A stretch of DNA of 64,000 nt from Agriotes lineatus (taxonomy: Eukaryota > Arthropoda > Insecta > Coleoptera > Elateridae), in the NCBI GenBank assembly GCA_940337035.1, contig OW679197.1, positions 58,301,903 to 58,365,902 on the forward strand. The letters are read 5' to 3'. Position numbers and translations under genes: made by a program. Below, piece by piece: positions 45,544 through 57,575 of the stretch (the stretch's first letter is position 1; each line of letters opens with the position of its first letter). A model generated the notes under the pieces. It ran no database searches and was not told the DNA's origin. It saw nothing but the letters and a program-made list of their open reading frames with translations.

Positions 45544-45770
45544 ACGGCTCGAATTTAGATATGTAGCAACATTTTAGAAACTTTAGACGGAGGGAAAGGT
45601 TTAACACAAAAAAAGGATGAAAGGTATTCAGTGTGTCAAAATGTCATTTAATATAACAGATCCTACCGACTGCGTCATCTATCAATACAAACCCAGAGCA
45701 AGAATCAGAATATGTTACGATCGAAAACTTTGAGAAGCTGGACGTATGCAATCAAATAATGGAGTTAGTG
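45530..45770. repeat. Near-identical 241-bp direct repeat, copy 1
   Basis: From TAGTTGAGCATCATACGGCT to ATAATGGAGTTAGTGA this is almost identical to 46959-47200. It includes the first codons of the truncated LINE frame (45530-45573) plus flanking array F sequence with the AGATCCTACCGACTGCGTCA word. The LINE edge being inside the repeat means the duplication happened after the LINE arrived. Confidence 0.88.
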
Positions 45771-46958
45771 ATTCTCATCATATGAATAAGAATTCGTAAT
45801 TGAAAGAACATCAATCTTAATAATACACCGTCGTCCATTGGAAGTGGATTACTTAAAGAAATTAGTTTCTACGACATTTTTGTAATTGTTTCATAGCAAA
45901 ATATAGTTTTCATTATTGCTAGTAAGCGAGTTAAGAATTGCTGTTAATAATTGATAAAATTTTTATCAAATAACACACAATACACACCAAAATCTTTAAA
46001 TTTCTTTATTACAAGTTATGCATTGTTTTATCACGCTCTTATTAAAAGTAGTATTTCTTAAATATGACGTGTGACTACTACTACGCGTACTAGAAATAAT
46101 GCAAACTACATTTTGTTATGAGAAAATCGCCGAAACTAGTTTCTTTAAGTGATCCACTTCAAAAGAACGGCTGTGTATTAGGGTAGTTCTGGAAGTTGCT
46201 CAAACTTTCCTTTTGCAAAATCGGTGCAATTTTTAATGGTATATTTTTGTTATATTTTGCAATGATACAACCAAAGTCTGTATTTTTAGCGCCACTTGAA
46301 AATAGTAGAAATTGCAGCTAACTTATGCTACAAAATAAATAGCATTAAATGTTTTTTTTTAATCTGAAGAATGACAATAACAGTCTGATAAAATCTAGAT
46401 ACCACTAAAAATTATAAAAAAGGTCAAGAGAGACAGTTTGTAGTAAATCAATTCTATGAAAAATAAGACTCTTTTTCTAATTAATAAATACGGATATTTA
46501 ACAAAATTCAAAATATTCAAAAAAAAATTTGAAACAAAATCTCAAGTAATTTAACAAATCCTACCTACTGCATCCTTTAAAAAGATCGCTATTGCAACAA
46601 TCTCAGTTCAAAACGAAACCCGAGCGAACAGTCACAACAAAATATCATGGCAAACGGTTTCTAATAAATTCAGTGCTTAGAGAATACGAGTTTTTGCAAT
46701 GAAAATCTGCTGCTTGCAATGACTTACTAGTTGTGTATTTATTTAGTTATTTATTTGTATTTCTTGGAAAACAAACAGGTCTAGGCCCAATTACATGTTT
46801 TCTCTGAAGAAAAAGAATCTTTCTAATACACGTCTGTATATAAAAGTAAATAAGATAATGATAATTACAAACAGTATAATGAAAACTCCCTTTTAGGAAG
46901 TTGAAATACACATTGCAAGTAGTATTAAAAATGTCAACGTGGGCATAATAGTCTGTTA

Positions 46959-47200
46959 TAGTTGAGCATCATACGGCTCGAATTTAGATATGTAGCAACA
47001 TTTTAGAAACTTTAGACGGAGGGAAAGGCTTAACACAAAAAAAGGATGAAAGGTATTTAGTGTGTCAAAATGTCATTTCATTTAACAGATCCTACCGACT
47101 GCGTCATCTATCAATACAAACCCAGAGCAAGAATCAGAATATGTTACGATCGAAAACTTTGAGAAGCTGGACGTATGCAATCAAATAATGGAGTTAGTGA
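46959..47200. repeat. Near-identical 241-bp direct repeat, copy 2
   Basis: Copy of 45530-45770 with only a handful of differences. On its left, LINE sequence stops at once (GTTATAGTTGAGC), which marks the breakpoint of the duplicated segment. LTRs are unlikely because the ends lack TG and CA and no retroviral-type internal region lies between. Confidence 0.88.
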
Positions 47201-47250
47201 CAAATGTTACTTGAAAATAATAGAAATTGCAGTCTTATGTTACAAAATAA

Positions 47251-47825
47251 ATAGCGTTAGTTATTTGAATTCATTTTTAACCTGGGGAACTGGTGAATAT
47301 TAAATTCTGGCAGATTAATGATGGATTTATCTCACTTTTCGGAAAAATATTTGTAATGTATTTAGCTCTTTTGAGAATTTTTTAAGACATGAACGCTGTT
47401 ATGTACAATGCCGGTGCCTTAGGTTAATGTTATAGTAATTTTTTACTGTGACTATTGTAAAATTTCTAACGTTTTTTTTTTTATTGTTACAATATTATAT
47501 TTACTAGAATTTAAACGTTTATGTGACGAAGGAAACAAATATTAATTTTTTCGTTGCTAAGAATTAGAATATTATTTTTTTTAAACTGAGAAATGACTTC
47601 ATTCACTATTATAAGAGCATGCTCGAAGGTTACTGATACAACGGCCGTCTAAACTTATCATAAGCGAATGAAACGAAAAGTGATTATGACACTGAAATTA
47701 AATATTGTGAGACCATAACAAAGTTATTTGTGATGATATCTGCATTGAATTCATAATAGAAACGAAACAAAAAATTTTAAAAAGAAAAAGGGGAAGATCC
47801 GTCATGCTCATAGCGGAGTTGCCTT
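47251..47825. other. AT-rich spacer
   Basis: No structure recognised between array F and the next inverted-repeat element. Confidence 0.4.
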
Positions 47826-48204
47826 AATATGAAGCAATAAAACCCTTTAGTCTTTTTCACGTTTTTCTTACAGTTTTGAACTTTTCTAAATTTTGGCATC
47901 TTCAATGTCACAGATTTCTTAACTTATTCTTTTAATTATTATGTTATAACCACTATAACAATATAGTTTACTGATTAATTATATTACTTCTCCACTTTGA
48001 CGGCGTTTTAATTTTCTTTTGACTTTATATTTTCAACTTTTAAAATTTTACCTCACTTTGACCAGGTGATACTTTACCTAATATGATAATTCACATTAAT
48101 GTTTGGGCCTGATGATGAAACCAGGCTGGTTGCGAAACATGTCGCTATTTACAAAAATGTAATAAAATTGTGGATAATATTAGAGGGTTTTATTGCTTCA
48201 TATT
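47826..48204 (+). mobile_element. Inverted-repeat element with Penelope-like tail
   Basis: AATATGAAGCAATAAAACCC at 47826 is repeated inverted at 48184-48204, giving 21-bp perfect ends 379 bp apart. Near the right end is GGGCCTGATGATGAAACCAG then GCTGGTTGCGAAACATGTCG, a CTGATGA...GAAAC arrangement typical of the tails of Penelope-like elements and reminiscent of a hammerhead-ribozyme core. The stem between (AACCA/TGGTT) pairs only with a mismatch and one extra base, so ribozyme activity is doubtful. No coding frame. The class is tentative. Confidence 0.5.
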
Positions 48205-49690
48205 TTAAAAATATATGTGTTTTATATATACTGTCTCGTTGAATATATATTTTTGTGTTAAATAAAACTTGATGTGGTGCCTCGATTGGGATTTTAGCTT
48301 GGTTTTAGGGATCCATGTATTTGTATAGATAAGAATCCTGGCCCTGGTAATTACATAATCTAGCTCACATGTACCTGTTAAAATCAACAGAAAATGTACT
48401 GTTAAATCTTAAAAACGAGAACTGCAAAACTGGAATTATTTGTAAATTCATTCAAATTGGTTTTGGGCAACTTAATACTATTAAACAAGTCCAGTCCAGA
48501 TAAAATGTTAAAATGCATTAGATGTAAGTTATTTAAATTGGCGGTCGAAATACTACGATAGTAGAATATTTTCTGAATTACTTAGAATATATTATAGTAT
48601 GCGATAAGAGTTTACGATTTAATTTCAAACGGGCGGAGCTGAATTAGCTTTAAAATGTTGTAGCAATAATATTCAAATATGCTGGACTGTAAAGTGAATT
48701 AAAATACAATTGGCTAAAACAAACCTGCTGCACCCATACTCAAAAAATAATTATTTGCACAACCGTTGTGGAAACAAAAATTTTCTGCAGAGGATCAAAT
48801 CTGCAGCACGAGACAAAGGCGAGTGCTGCAATAGCTTAATTGCAACAGAAGGGTACGACAGTGAGTAAAGATCATCCCCGAAGAATAATTGATCTAAGGC
48901 TTTGAGGACTAAACATAATTGGAAGAGTATTTATTGGCTACTTGCTGCTACATAGAGTTACAAATTAAAATTCTGCGGGCAGTGAGGCTTAAAAAGTTAC
49001 TCACTCGCCTCGAATTGCATGCGCTACAGGAGCCATCTGATATATAAAAATGCGGGGCGATTTTTTACGACATGCAGCACGTCCGAGCCGCTTGTTTCCG
49101 CCGCAGAAGATCCCAGAGCTACCCAACAGGAGTTTCTTTAATTTCCTTTAATTGCAGCCATATACCAGTTGTCAATTTCAATATAACTGCACAATTAGTA
49201 ATATACCCACCATGCACGCCTATAAATTATGCGCCACTCGAGCGCCGCACCTAAGGGCCGTGTCGGCCATTAATTTCCATAAGGTATCAAAGTATCGGTG
49301 ACTCCTGCCGCAAGGGCCCTCCGAGGGCCCCCAGCGAGGTCGCCGAAACTAATGTGCGCGGACGCCTTCCATGAGCGCAGAACTTCTAAGAATGTCGAAG
49401 ATTGATGGGATTTTGGCCGGGTAACGGGATAGCTAATATTTAATATTTGAAGCCCGATGTCGCCGAAAATAAATGGGAACGCAGTTCTCCGTAAGCCCGT
49501 TCGGGGCTTTTCGACAATTTTGTGCTAAGCTGGAGTCGTGCATTTTCTCTAAAAAACTCTGATGATCTAACGACCGAAGCGACGGTAGGAAATTCTTCAG
49601 GTACAGTACCGTCCTAAAAACTGTCGTCAGAGTGCCTGCATTAGAGGTGAATTTGTTATTAGTTTAGTTTCTTTTATTTTTCGCTGCCGA
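48205..49690. other. Unique stretch, GC-richer at 48780-49600
   Basis: 48780-49600 is repeat-free, GC-richer and has words such as CGCGGACGCC, GGGCCCTCCGAGGGCCC (a short inverted repeat at 49313-49329) and TTAATTTCC. It contains only short frames. A good candidate for conserved non-coding sequence or an unannotated exon of a distant gene; neither can be shown. Confidence 0.4.
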
Positions 49691-49935
49691 AAAGCATTCA
49701 TACCGTGCGGAAAGTGCAACAGGGGTAATGGGTTGTATGCGACGTACAGTGTGCTTCTCCATATCGAAACACACAAAACGTTGAGCAAACGTTAATATAA
49801 CTTAAAACTAACCTAATTAATCCTCTGAAATCCATCGCCACACCGAAAAAAATTCGACCAGGCTGAGATTCGAACACATGTTCATCTGGTTGCTAAGCTA
49901 AGCCGCTACCCAACTCAACCACCCAGGCGGTCATT
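49690..49935 (-). mobile_element. tRNA-derived SINE, minus strand
   Basis: Read on the minus strand from 49935: CCTGGGTGGTTGAGTTGGGT, with box A TGGTTGAGTTGG (49910-49921), then box B GTGTTCGAATCTC (49865-49877), then a body with CGGTGTGGCGATGG, GTTATATTAACGTTTGC, GTGTGTTTCGATATGGAGAA and ending near CACTTTCCGCACGG. Box spacing is tRNA-like. No clear target duplication was found, so boundaries are approximate and the insertion may be old. It differs from the SINE at 30412 in both head and body. Confidence 0.65.
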
Positions 49936-50985
49936 AATCATATGCGATTTATTTTTTACATAAATACAGTTTACAATCCTTACTAGGGATTATACAGCAT
50001 GACTGTAGCACGTGGCACATGTAAAAGAAAATAAATCTACATTGCAAGATCATTTTCCAGTCCAAGTTTTCGCTTATACCAATATATTTATTTATTTCTC
50101 ATCTCTTAAGGGTACACAGTTTTATTATTAGTTAGTACCTTGCGAATTACTCTAAGAATTAAAAGTAACTTGTTTTTTTAATAATAATTTAATACAAAGC
50201 TGTTAGTACCTTAATATAGCAAAAACATTGTGTTAAGTGCCTGAATGCTTTTCTGAATTTATGAAGATAAGAAAGATTACATGCTGAATTTACTTATCTA
50301 CCGAAAGGCAATAAATATCAGCAAAAGCTGTCTATAATGGGGATTAGAAAGGTGTTGATCAGCGTATAGATTACACATGCCGGGGTAATTAAATACGCAT
50401 TCAGCAAACTCGGCTGCAGCAAGGTTCATAAATAACGACGCTTTTCTCACGGCGGCGGCGGTCCCAAATTACACTTTTATGAGGGAGCGCATGCTCACCA
50501 ACAATTTCACTCGAGATCGTAAAGAGATTAAGGCAATTTTTCTAATTATTTATATTTCGAGCATAATTAGAGGAGCGATTTCCGCTGCGTTTGTAAATAT
50601 TTGGGCGGCTAATCCGAGTTTATTCACCTGCGGATTCGGATCCGCCGGTAACAAATAGCGCTTCGTGCATACGCCGGCCCTAATGAACACGGAATAACGC
50701 GCAATAAAAAAGAGTGTATTATTTGTGAACATTATTCTGAAATTTTGTATTATTATAATGCGATTTGGTCCGAGCTCGCCGGTCTAAGGATCGGCTTTAA
50801 TTATGGCTTCTAGCCGGATTATGTCCGATAATGACCGGTCTCATACCTGTTCTAGCAGCGCTGTCTCTAAAGATGTCGCTCGGACAAACTGTTATCTATC
50901 ACCTGCCCCCTTGCATATGTAATTCCATTATTCGGCGCGGAAGTGTCACTCGACGGGATGGCCACGACTAAAAAATAAAGTGAAA
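49936..50985. other. Unique stretch
   Basis: 49936-50330 is AT-rich with nothing recognised. 50380-50985 is GC-richer with CGGCGGCGG, TTCGAGCATAATTAG and GCCGGTCT/ACCGGTCT words and no repeats; possible conserved non-coding block. Confidence 0.38.
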
Positions 50986-52250
50986 AGAGACCGACTACAA
51001 ACAAAATCCGGTCCGAATCCTACCGAGTGCGCCATTTAAGCACTTCTAAATCGGGCTGCTCTTCACCAACACAGGTCACGTGTGCAACAATCTGTCAAGT
51101 AAATCAAAACCCAAGGAAACAATTACCATTACAAGACGTTGATAATGTTAATAATCCGGAACACAGACATTAGTTTGAGAAAAATCCAAAAAAGCTCCAG
51201 ACAGTTTGAGTAATTTCCATGGAATTGTGCTAGTAAAAAGCTGCCTTTAGTAACTACTGTAATTATGCCGCCTTAACTAATATGAATGCATTGTAAAATT
51301 AAAATGAAATAGCACTAATATTAAAAAAAATCTCACGTAATTTAACAGATCCTACCGACTGAACTATTTAAACATTTTTCAACTAGATTTCACTTAATCG
51401 ACAGAGATCACAGGTAAAGTGATTTGTTAATTCAATAACAAAACGCAAGGTAACGATCACGACAAATCGATCAGAACTTAAGGAATCCAGACGTCGAAGT
51501 TAGTGAAATATAATTTCGGGGGGTGGCAATTAATAATTTACTTAAATGAAAAACTACTGTTTGTAATTGGGAATTTAATTTTAATTGTGACTGCTTAATA
51601 GGTTTCAATGTTTTAAATAATTCAGATGGAGTGAAAAGATTAAAGGAGAAAGAGCTTCAAACCAGATTCAGTAGTCCAAAAATTTTACGGATCCTACCGA
51701 CTACACCATGTACATTGTTGAATAATGACGAATTACAAATTTAGCTCATTGCACTGTCAAGTATAACGAGTTTTTTAAATGCAATTTATAATGATACAAG
51801 CACATTTTGTAATAAATTAAAATAAAATGCTACTTTACATAATTGCCGGGTTTCATTTATAAAGGCTTGAATAAAAAGGAATATGCTTCGAATAAATTAG
51901 ATAGCTTAGAAATATCGTGATTTATCAGATTCTGCCAACTGCGTCACTTAATCACTCTGCTTACTTACTAATTGTACTTGCCAGAACCTAACAGTAGGAT
52001 TTACAGAAATTACTAATATTAAGCATGTGTTTTGCTATTAAGTCTTTACTACATCATATCCTAAAGCAGGCTGATAAAGTTAGGACTAGTGAAGTTAGTT
52101 AACCAAGTAAAATAGCAAGCTAGGGCATGTATCAATACTATTAAATGTTGGTTGTATCTGTAGGAGATGGTTTTTAATTATTTTAATGTTTAATTTCATA
52201 AGGTTAGAAATCCTACCGACTGCACCACTGCGATGGTTTAGTTACTTAAT
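50986..52250. repeat. Degenerate array F, part 2
   Basis: The conserved word recurs as GAATCCTACCGAGTGCGCCA (51017), AGATCCTACCGACTGAACTA (51347), GGATCCTACCGACTACACCA (51690), AGATTCTGCCAACTGCGTCA (51930) and AATCCTACCGACTGCACCA (52207), spaced 240-343 bp. Intervening text (GCCGCCTTAACTAATATGAA, CACTAATATT, CACTTAATCGACAGAGATCA, AACGATCACGACAAATCGAT) matches pieces of 43400-47250. On the minus strand the conserved word resembles a tRNA box A (TGGCGCA-TCGG). Confidence 0.65.
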
Positions 52251-55200
52251 ATTTTTATTTAATATAATTTTGATCAATCATTAATGACCTTGGCTTAAAT
52301 CTATATAAGTACGAGTATAGTAGGCCATAGTATATAATAACAATTGATTTAAATCAACAGCAATGCCATTGGATGGTGTAAAATTTCTATATACTCTTAT
52401 ATAACAGCGGCAGCATAGCCGTCCGCTTAATTTTAATTACGTTTCCAAAGATTGCTTGCGAGCATCCGCCTCCCGGAATAATTACCTCCACAGCCGCTAG
52501 AAGGGACCTTTTTGGGGCAAAGCACAAAACAACGCTGCTTAACAAAGCAAACAGCGAGGTATTCCGCCTTATTTAAATCTGCGTCTGAGACCTCTCTTTG
52601 TCGACTTATCCGGCAGTGATGAAGATTTATTTTCCGAAAGTGCTTATAATAAGCTGCGGCGATCTCAGATTTGCTTACTTCAGTGGCTCCGTTTCTGCTA
52701 ATCCAAAATGGCAGCGGCTTTCTCGAAACACTTAAATTATGTGCGCTTAAAGGTCCGAACGGATCCACTTCTCATCACATTATCTTCTTCCCGGTGGAGT
52801 GTAATCTGCAGTCGGACAAAACCGCTTTGCCAGTGGGATTGCGGCGACGACTTGCTTGCCCACCTCCAACAATTATTGTTAAGCTTTTCAGGTATGCTGT
52901 TGGTACAAAAAGTGTGGAGAATACTTCGTGTTCTTTAATTGAAGAAACTCAGTCTGAATCTTTCTTTGAGATTAAGCTACAAGCACAAATTCCAACTAAT
53001 TAAAATTGGAATTCAATATGTTATTTTGTTGAGCCAAAATATTGAAACTCATATAATTTGTAATGTTTAATAGATAGTAGGAAGAGGTTGAGTTATTTCT
53101 TTGGCCACATTTTCCAAGTATGTTCCAGCTTTTCTGTCATGTGTTGATGGTCCTTTCTCTTTTCATTTTATTTATATCGTTCTCTCCTACCACATATTGC
53201 ACTTCTTCTGCTTTAAAATTCTGAAACAATTGATTTGGTTTAATTAATTCAAGAATATGCTGTAATAGCTAGTCGGCATTTCTGGTCGGCTTAAAGTACT
53301 GGGTTATTTATAGTGTTACACAACACTATTCAGCAAAATCAATCTTCAACGTTTGAATGAACCTCGTCGTTTGCTAGTTATACGTTTCGTATTTACTTTT
53401 AACATTTAGGTTTGCAAGTATTACTAAGTTGTCAGGTGTTTATTAAGATTTCATTGCGGTAAGTTTGTAAAAAAATGTATATTAAAAGAGCGAGTTCTAT
53501 CAATAAAATCAGTACCAGTCTTACGAATTTTACTCCTTCGTCTCTACAAGGGTATGCTTTACTTGGTAGATGAGGTTGGACACCGGCAATCTCCTATTAT
53601 CAACATCAACGACCAGTCACTGATAGTGGAATGCAGAGTAGTGTCTATGTGTTTCTTTAAAATTCGTGAGTTTAGTTAGAATATTACTAAGGAAGGTTTT
53701 TATGTGCAAGCTTATATACATATAAAGCATAACTTTGAATTGCATAACAAATATGTAGATAGAACTAATTGATATATTAAATTACATATAAGAAAAAAAT
53801 ATTAGGTTATGGTAATCTAAAAAACCCTTTCTGGATTACATAATACCAAGAGTTACGACTGAAAACGGCTTAGATGGGTTACAGCTTCATTTTCATTTCT
53901 AAATTAACGCATCTTTTGCAGCTAATAAGAATAAACCAACCTAAACTACAATAATACATATACAAAGGGTAATCCCGTCGCAAGACAATAATCGCGCGAG
54001 TAAGACCAAAGCCGGGCACTGACAGATCGCGTAATATATCGTTGTGTTAATCGGTTTTAGAAGCAATAATTATTCATAAAGGCAATAAAGTAAGAGTGCA
54101 AGATGCGAAAAGCGTCTTAGCGCATAAACCTCTTTGCATTTTGAACCGCGATCTTAATATTAATCGTTTAATAATCGAAGACAACAATGCGCCATAAATA
54201 AATATTGCAGACGTTCCGGGGCTTCCCCGCGCCGCCGCCAGATCGCGTGCAGCGAGACAAATTTTTGGGCAAAGTTGGCTTTCTCAGTGGGGTCCCAATC
54301 AGTTTTGGGAGGTCACATTTGTTACAACTAGGAATGTACGCACGTTGGGCCAAAACGCAAGTATCAAGTAGGCGGAACTACTTTAGGACGATAAATTTCG
54401 CAGAAATTCTTCCGCCTAATAGACGAGCAGGGTGGCAATCCGTCATTATTATGCACGTCTGTATTATATTCTGTAACAATGACTGGCATATGGTACTTAA
54501 GTACCGCTTTCTTGGGCGATTCGTTATTTGTAGTGATGTTTTACAGCCGTTCATGGGCGTTCGTCTAGCAGGGATCCTCGTAAATCATCGGAAAATTGCG
54601 GTAGTCTGTTCGTATTTGTCATAAATATATCCGTTTTAACGTCTTTAATCGCTCGCGCGTCTCTTTTTATTTCCCCGCAGTAGCATCGGTTTCGTCGTGT
54701 CCGTTTTGCATATGGCGAGTAACAATTTTCCTGTCTAACTGGAGGTTTTATACGGCCAGAACAAAGCAAATGTAGCACTTTTTATTGCCTCCGCCAAGTG
54801 CGCGAAATTACAAGGGTTTTCGCTTTAATGCTGCGTTTAAAATTTTTATTGTGGTTGTCCAACCGAATAATTCCTTTTTTCTTTGTTTCAGGTGAGCGAT
54901 TCATAAAGGTATTGAAGTGAGCGTAAATCTTCCTCGGGTAAGCCCCGATCGTCTATCGCCAGGGCCGGCTTCGACCATCATCAAGAGAAAGCAGTTTAAG
55001 TACCTTCGCAATTCTAGTATCTAGATAAGCCTTAATATTTATATTTTTACCGAAGCCTACGTTTTTAAACAAGGTATAGTGTTAGAGAAAAAAGAGAAAT
55101 TACTCTTAGCCTACAACTTAATAGACACGCCAAAATAATGGGCATTACAAAGAGGGGCAAAACATTTAAGGATATTCGGGGGAAAATCTTCACCAGCAAA

Positions 55201-55424
55201 TGCGGTGCGCAACAGTCGCTACACATTTTTTTCCCCTTTTATGATGTTTACCCAGTAGCTGTTGGCTTCGATTTTCATCAATAGTAAAAACCTGTGCTAT
55301 ATACAAAGTACTAATATTATTTATGACATGTAATGTGATGAGCATGCAAAATATCGTCTTCCCCCAACAAATAGTTTGTGAGCTATGCCACCAACAGACA
55401 GACAGACATGTTCTTTGTCATTTA
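52251..55424. other. Unique stretch, no gene recognised
   Basis: 52420-52990 and 53950-54900 are GC-richer and repeat-free, with open frames of 60-139 codons on both strands (54205-54624 begins with TTG, not ATG) and no domain. The intervening 53000-53940 is AT-rich and featureless. Possible conserved non-coding blocks. Confidence 0.38.
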
Positions 55425-55680
55425 AGGGTCAGAAGAAGTTTTAGAGCAACGTGTCAAACATAGAAGAAAGCTGTTGAAAGGTGAAAATATTGGGAGTATA
55501 ATAAAATTGACGACTTATGACACGTTAAGAAAGATCACAGAATGGAAAACAACAATACGACGACTAGGAGGCAGATCAAGAGTAAGATGGGAATAACATG
55601 TTATAGAGGAGATACGAAAATTAAGAATAGTAAGACGGAAGTAGAAGAAAAAAATTGACTGATCACATAAAGGGGGCCTA
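55425..55680 (+). pseudogene. Possible LINE C-terminal tail
   Basis: One frame reads RKLLKGENIGSIIKLTTYDT then LGGRSRVRWE, HVIEEIRKLRI, resembling the GRPR-RW-D-V--D-K-LGI end of RTE-type LINEs. It is short and broken by a stop, so this is a weak call. Confidence 0.4.
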
Positions 55681-57439
55681 ATGAACTGGATCGAAATGGC
55701 CAGTCCGTCCCTGCGCCCCAGTCTGCAAGCGCAAAAACTTAACGACTCTAAATGAAACCTTTTTGCGGCCCAACATTAGCTCGCTTATTTGGAACTAAGG
55801 CGACATTCGCACGGATTTAGTTCCGTGGCATAAATCTTCGTGTTTATGTTCCCTCGATTTGCTGACTTACGCCGCTAATAAAAGCATCGACATATAAATT
55901 TTAAATACCCACATGCATTTTTTTGTGGCTCGAAACTGAAATGGATGCGTGCAGGCGACCACTTTCGTCACTTAGATAAACGCAGGCCTACATGGTGGCT
56001 TAGAACAGCTTTGGACTCGCAAGGGTTCATGTGCAAACATGTCGATGTTGATGCGAGCCTGTCCTGGTGGGATTTGAAAAAAATGGTGTACACAGATAGC
56101 TGCATTGCTAATCAGGTATTAGCAATGGAAATTCTAGAAATTAGATTGGTGGAAAAATGATAACACATAGCTGTGCAGGAAGTCCCTTGTTTAATTATGT
56201 GCTAGTCAAGCTTCTACTTAACGTTCCTACATTGTAATACATCAATTAGAGATCTGGAAAAAGGCATCTAAAATACCTGGCGGTTCTGTATTTTTCTTCA
56301 ACAACCCTGTACTGGAATATAAAAGCTCTAAAGCTAATTTTACAAATCTGACCAAGCTCATTATTCGTCATTCACATTGCAAATAGCAAAAAATTCGATC
56401 AGGTGTAAGCTAGAAATAGAATGAATGATATAGGCATAACCATCCCAAGCCACAAGATACTCTGTGATGAAGTTAGTTTAATCAACTAAAGCAGCACGTG
56501 TATTTAAATGTTTAAAAAACTTTTTAAAGAGAGAGAAACACCTAACCTTCATCAAACCCAAAATGAAGAAAGCTCCGTGAATTAAAATTTTCAGGAAATT
56601 GACATTTAGGGAAAAGCTCACAACTATCCTAGACCTGTTCAGAATTTTCTCTGAAGTTGCTTCTATGCGACCTTTGAAGTAATGAAGGAACTCCTCTATG
56701 GCCTCATCTGCTCGGTGCATTATTAGCCCATGCAAGCATGCCTCAATGTCTATTTTAGTTCAAAAGTAATGCAATAGCGATTCTTGATGCGTACATATCG
56801 TTATTCATTAGTCATCGCATAACAGCAATATCAATGCTGGCGTTGTGCCAAAAGGTAGGTCGCTGACCGTCTCACGAAATAAGTGAGTATTATTCGATTT
56901 GCTCGGCAGTGCCAGAGGTGTCTATATTCAATCAGATTAATTTAGCACTGACACCAGGGGGTGGATGCCTCGCACCATCCCCTATGACTCGCATTCGATA
57001 CGTTAATAATGCATCAATGCTGCATTCATGCCACCCACTTCGAGTGCTCCGAGATGAATTCACTGGGCGAATTCTTGAGGCTAATTCGATAATTTTAAAT
57101 CGAAACGATGACACATTAACCTTTGAGGCCTTGGGGATAATATCAGTATTATGTATGTTTTTGCCTTTTCATACTGGCTGTATTTTAAATTGAAGTACGT
57201 GCACTTTTATACATTAGTTCGGTGTCTGCAATAATATTCGTAAGAAGTCTTCTTCCTCGTATATTTAGAACTAGCTTCTGAGCCCATCACATGGTGCCCT
57301 TACGCTTATCAAAATAGTTTTTGGATTTATAAAATTGAATTGTAGGTAAAAAGGTTTCAGAAGAAAATATTTTAACTTCTTTAATATGTGTTCTAAATTA
57401 TGCACAAAACAGGTAAACGTTTCTTAGTCTTGCTAATAA
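55681..57439. other. Unique stretch
   Basis: 55690-56160 and 56880-57130 are GC-richer with frames of 60-94 codons but no domain. 56160-56880 is featureless to me. Confidence 0.38.
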
Positions 57440-57575
57440 TACTGAAACAGCTAAAGGAAACACTTTGCAATGCAAATTACATTAATTCGCAATGAAACAA
57501 ATTGCAGTCCCTGGGATTCGAACCTCCGGAATTCGATTGTTAGTCAAACTACTTGCCTACAAAGACCCAGACATC
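57440..57575 (-). mobile_element. tRNA-like SINE head, minus strand
   Basis: On the minus strand, GTCTGGGTCTTTGTAGGCAA leads into AGTAGTTTGACTAACAATCG and then GAGGTTCGAATCCCAGGGAC, with a perfect box B GGTTCGAATCC at 57514-57524. The 5' part resembles the D-arm and anticodon arm of a tRNA, but box A is weak and no cloverleaf closes, so an old tRNA-derived SINE or tRNA pseudogene is likelier than a gene. The downstream body is uncertain. Confidence 0.5.

Larger units (their letters stand above)
43400..47250. repeat. Degenerate array F, part 1 (~340-bp unit), interrupted
   Basis: A composite unit recurs in diverged form: GAAATTGCAGTTAATTTATG then GCAAAATAAA-AGCGTTA (43637, 46310, 47222); GTCTGATAAAATCTAGATGC and CTAAAAATTAT (43700, 46390); GCCTTAATAAATGTGAATAT and ACAAAATT (43803, 46480); CACTAATATTCAAAAA; and the most conserved word AGATCCTACCGACTGCGTCA (43890, 45658, 46555, 47087). 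The array is interrupted by a mariner-like remnant and a LINE at 44155-45573. The continuation is at 50986-52250. Confidence 0.65.

Noticed and set aside
45530..47200. LTR retrotransposon with 241-bp LTRs
   Set aside because: The repeats lack TG/CA ends, contain a LINE edge, and enclose no gag-pol-like sequence.
54205..54624. 139-codon open frame on the plus strand
   Set aside because: It starts with TTG, has no recognisable domain, and lies in GC-richer DNA where other frames are also open.
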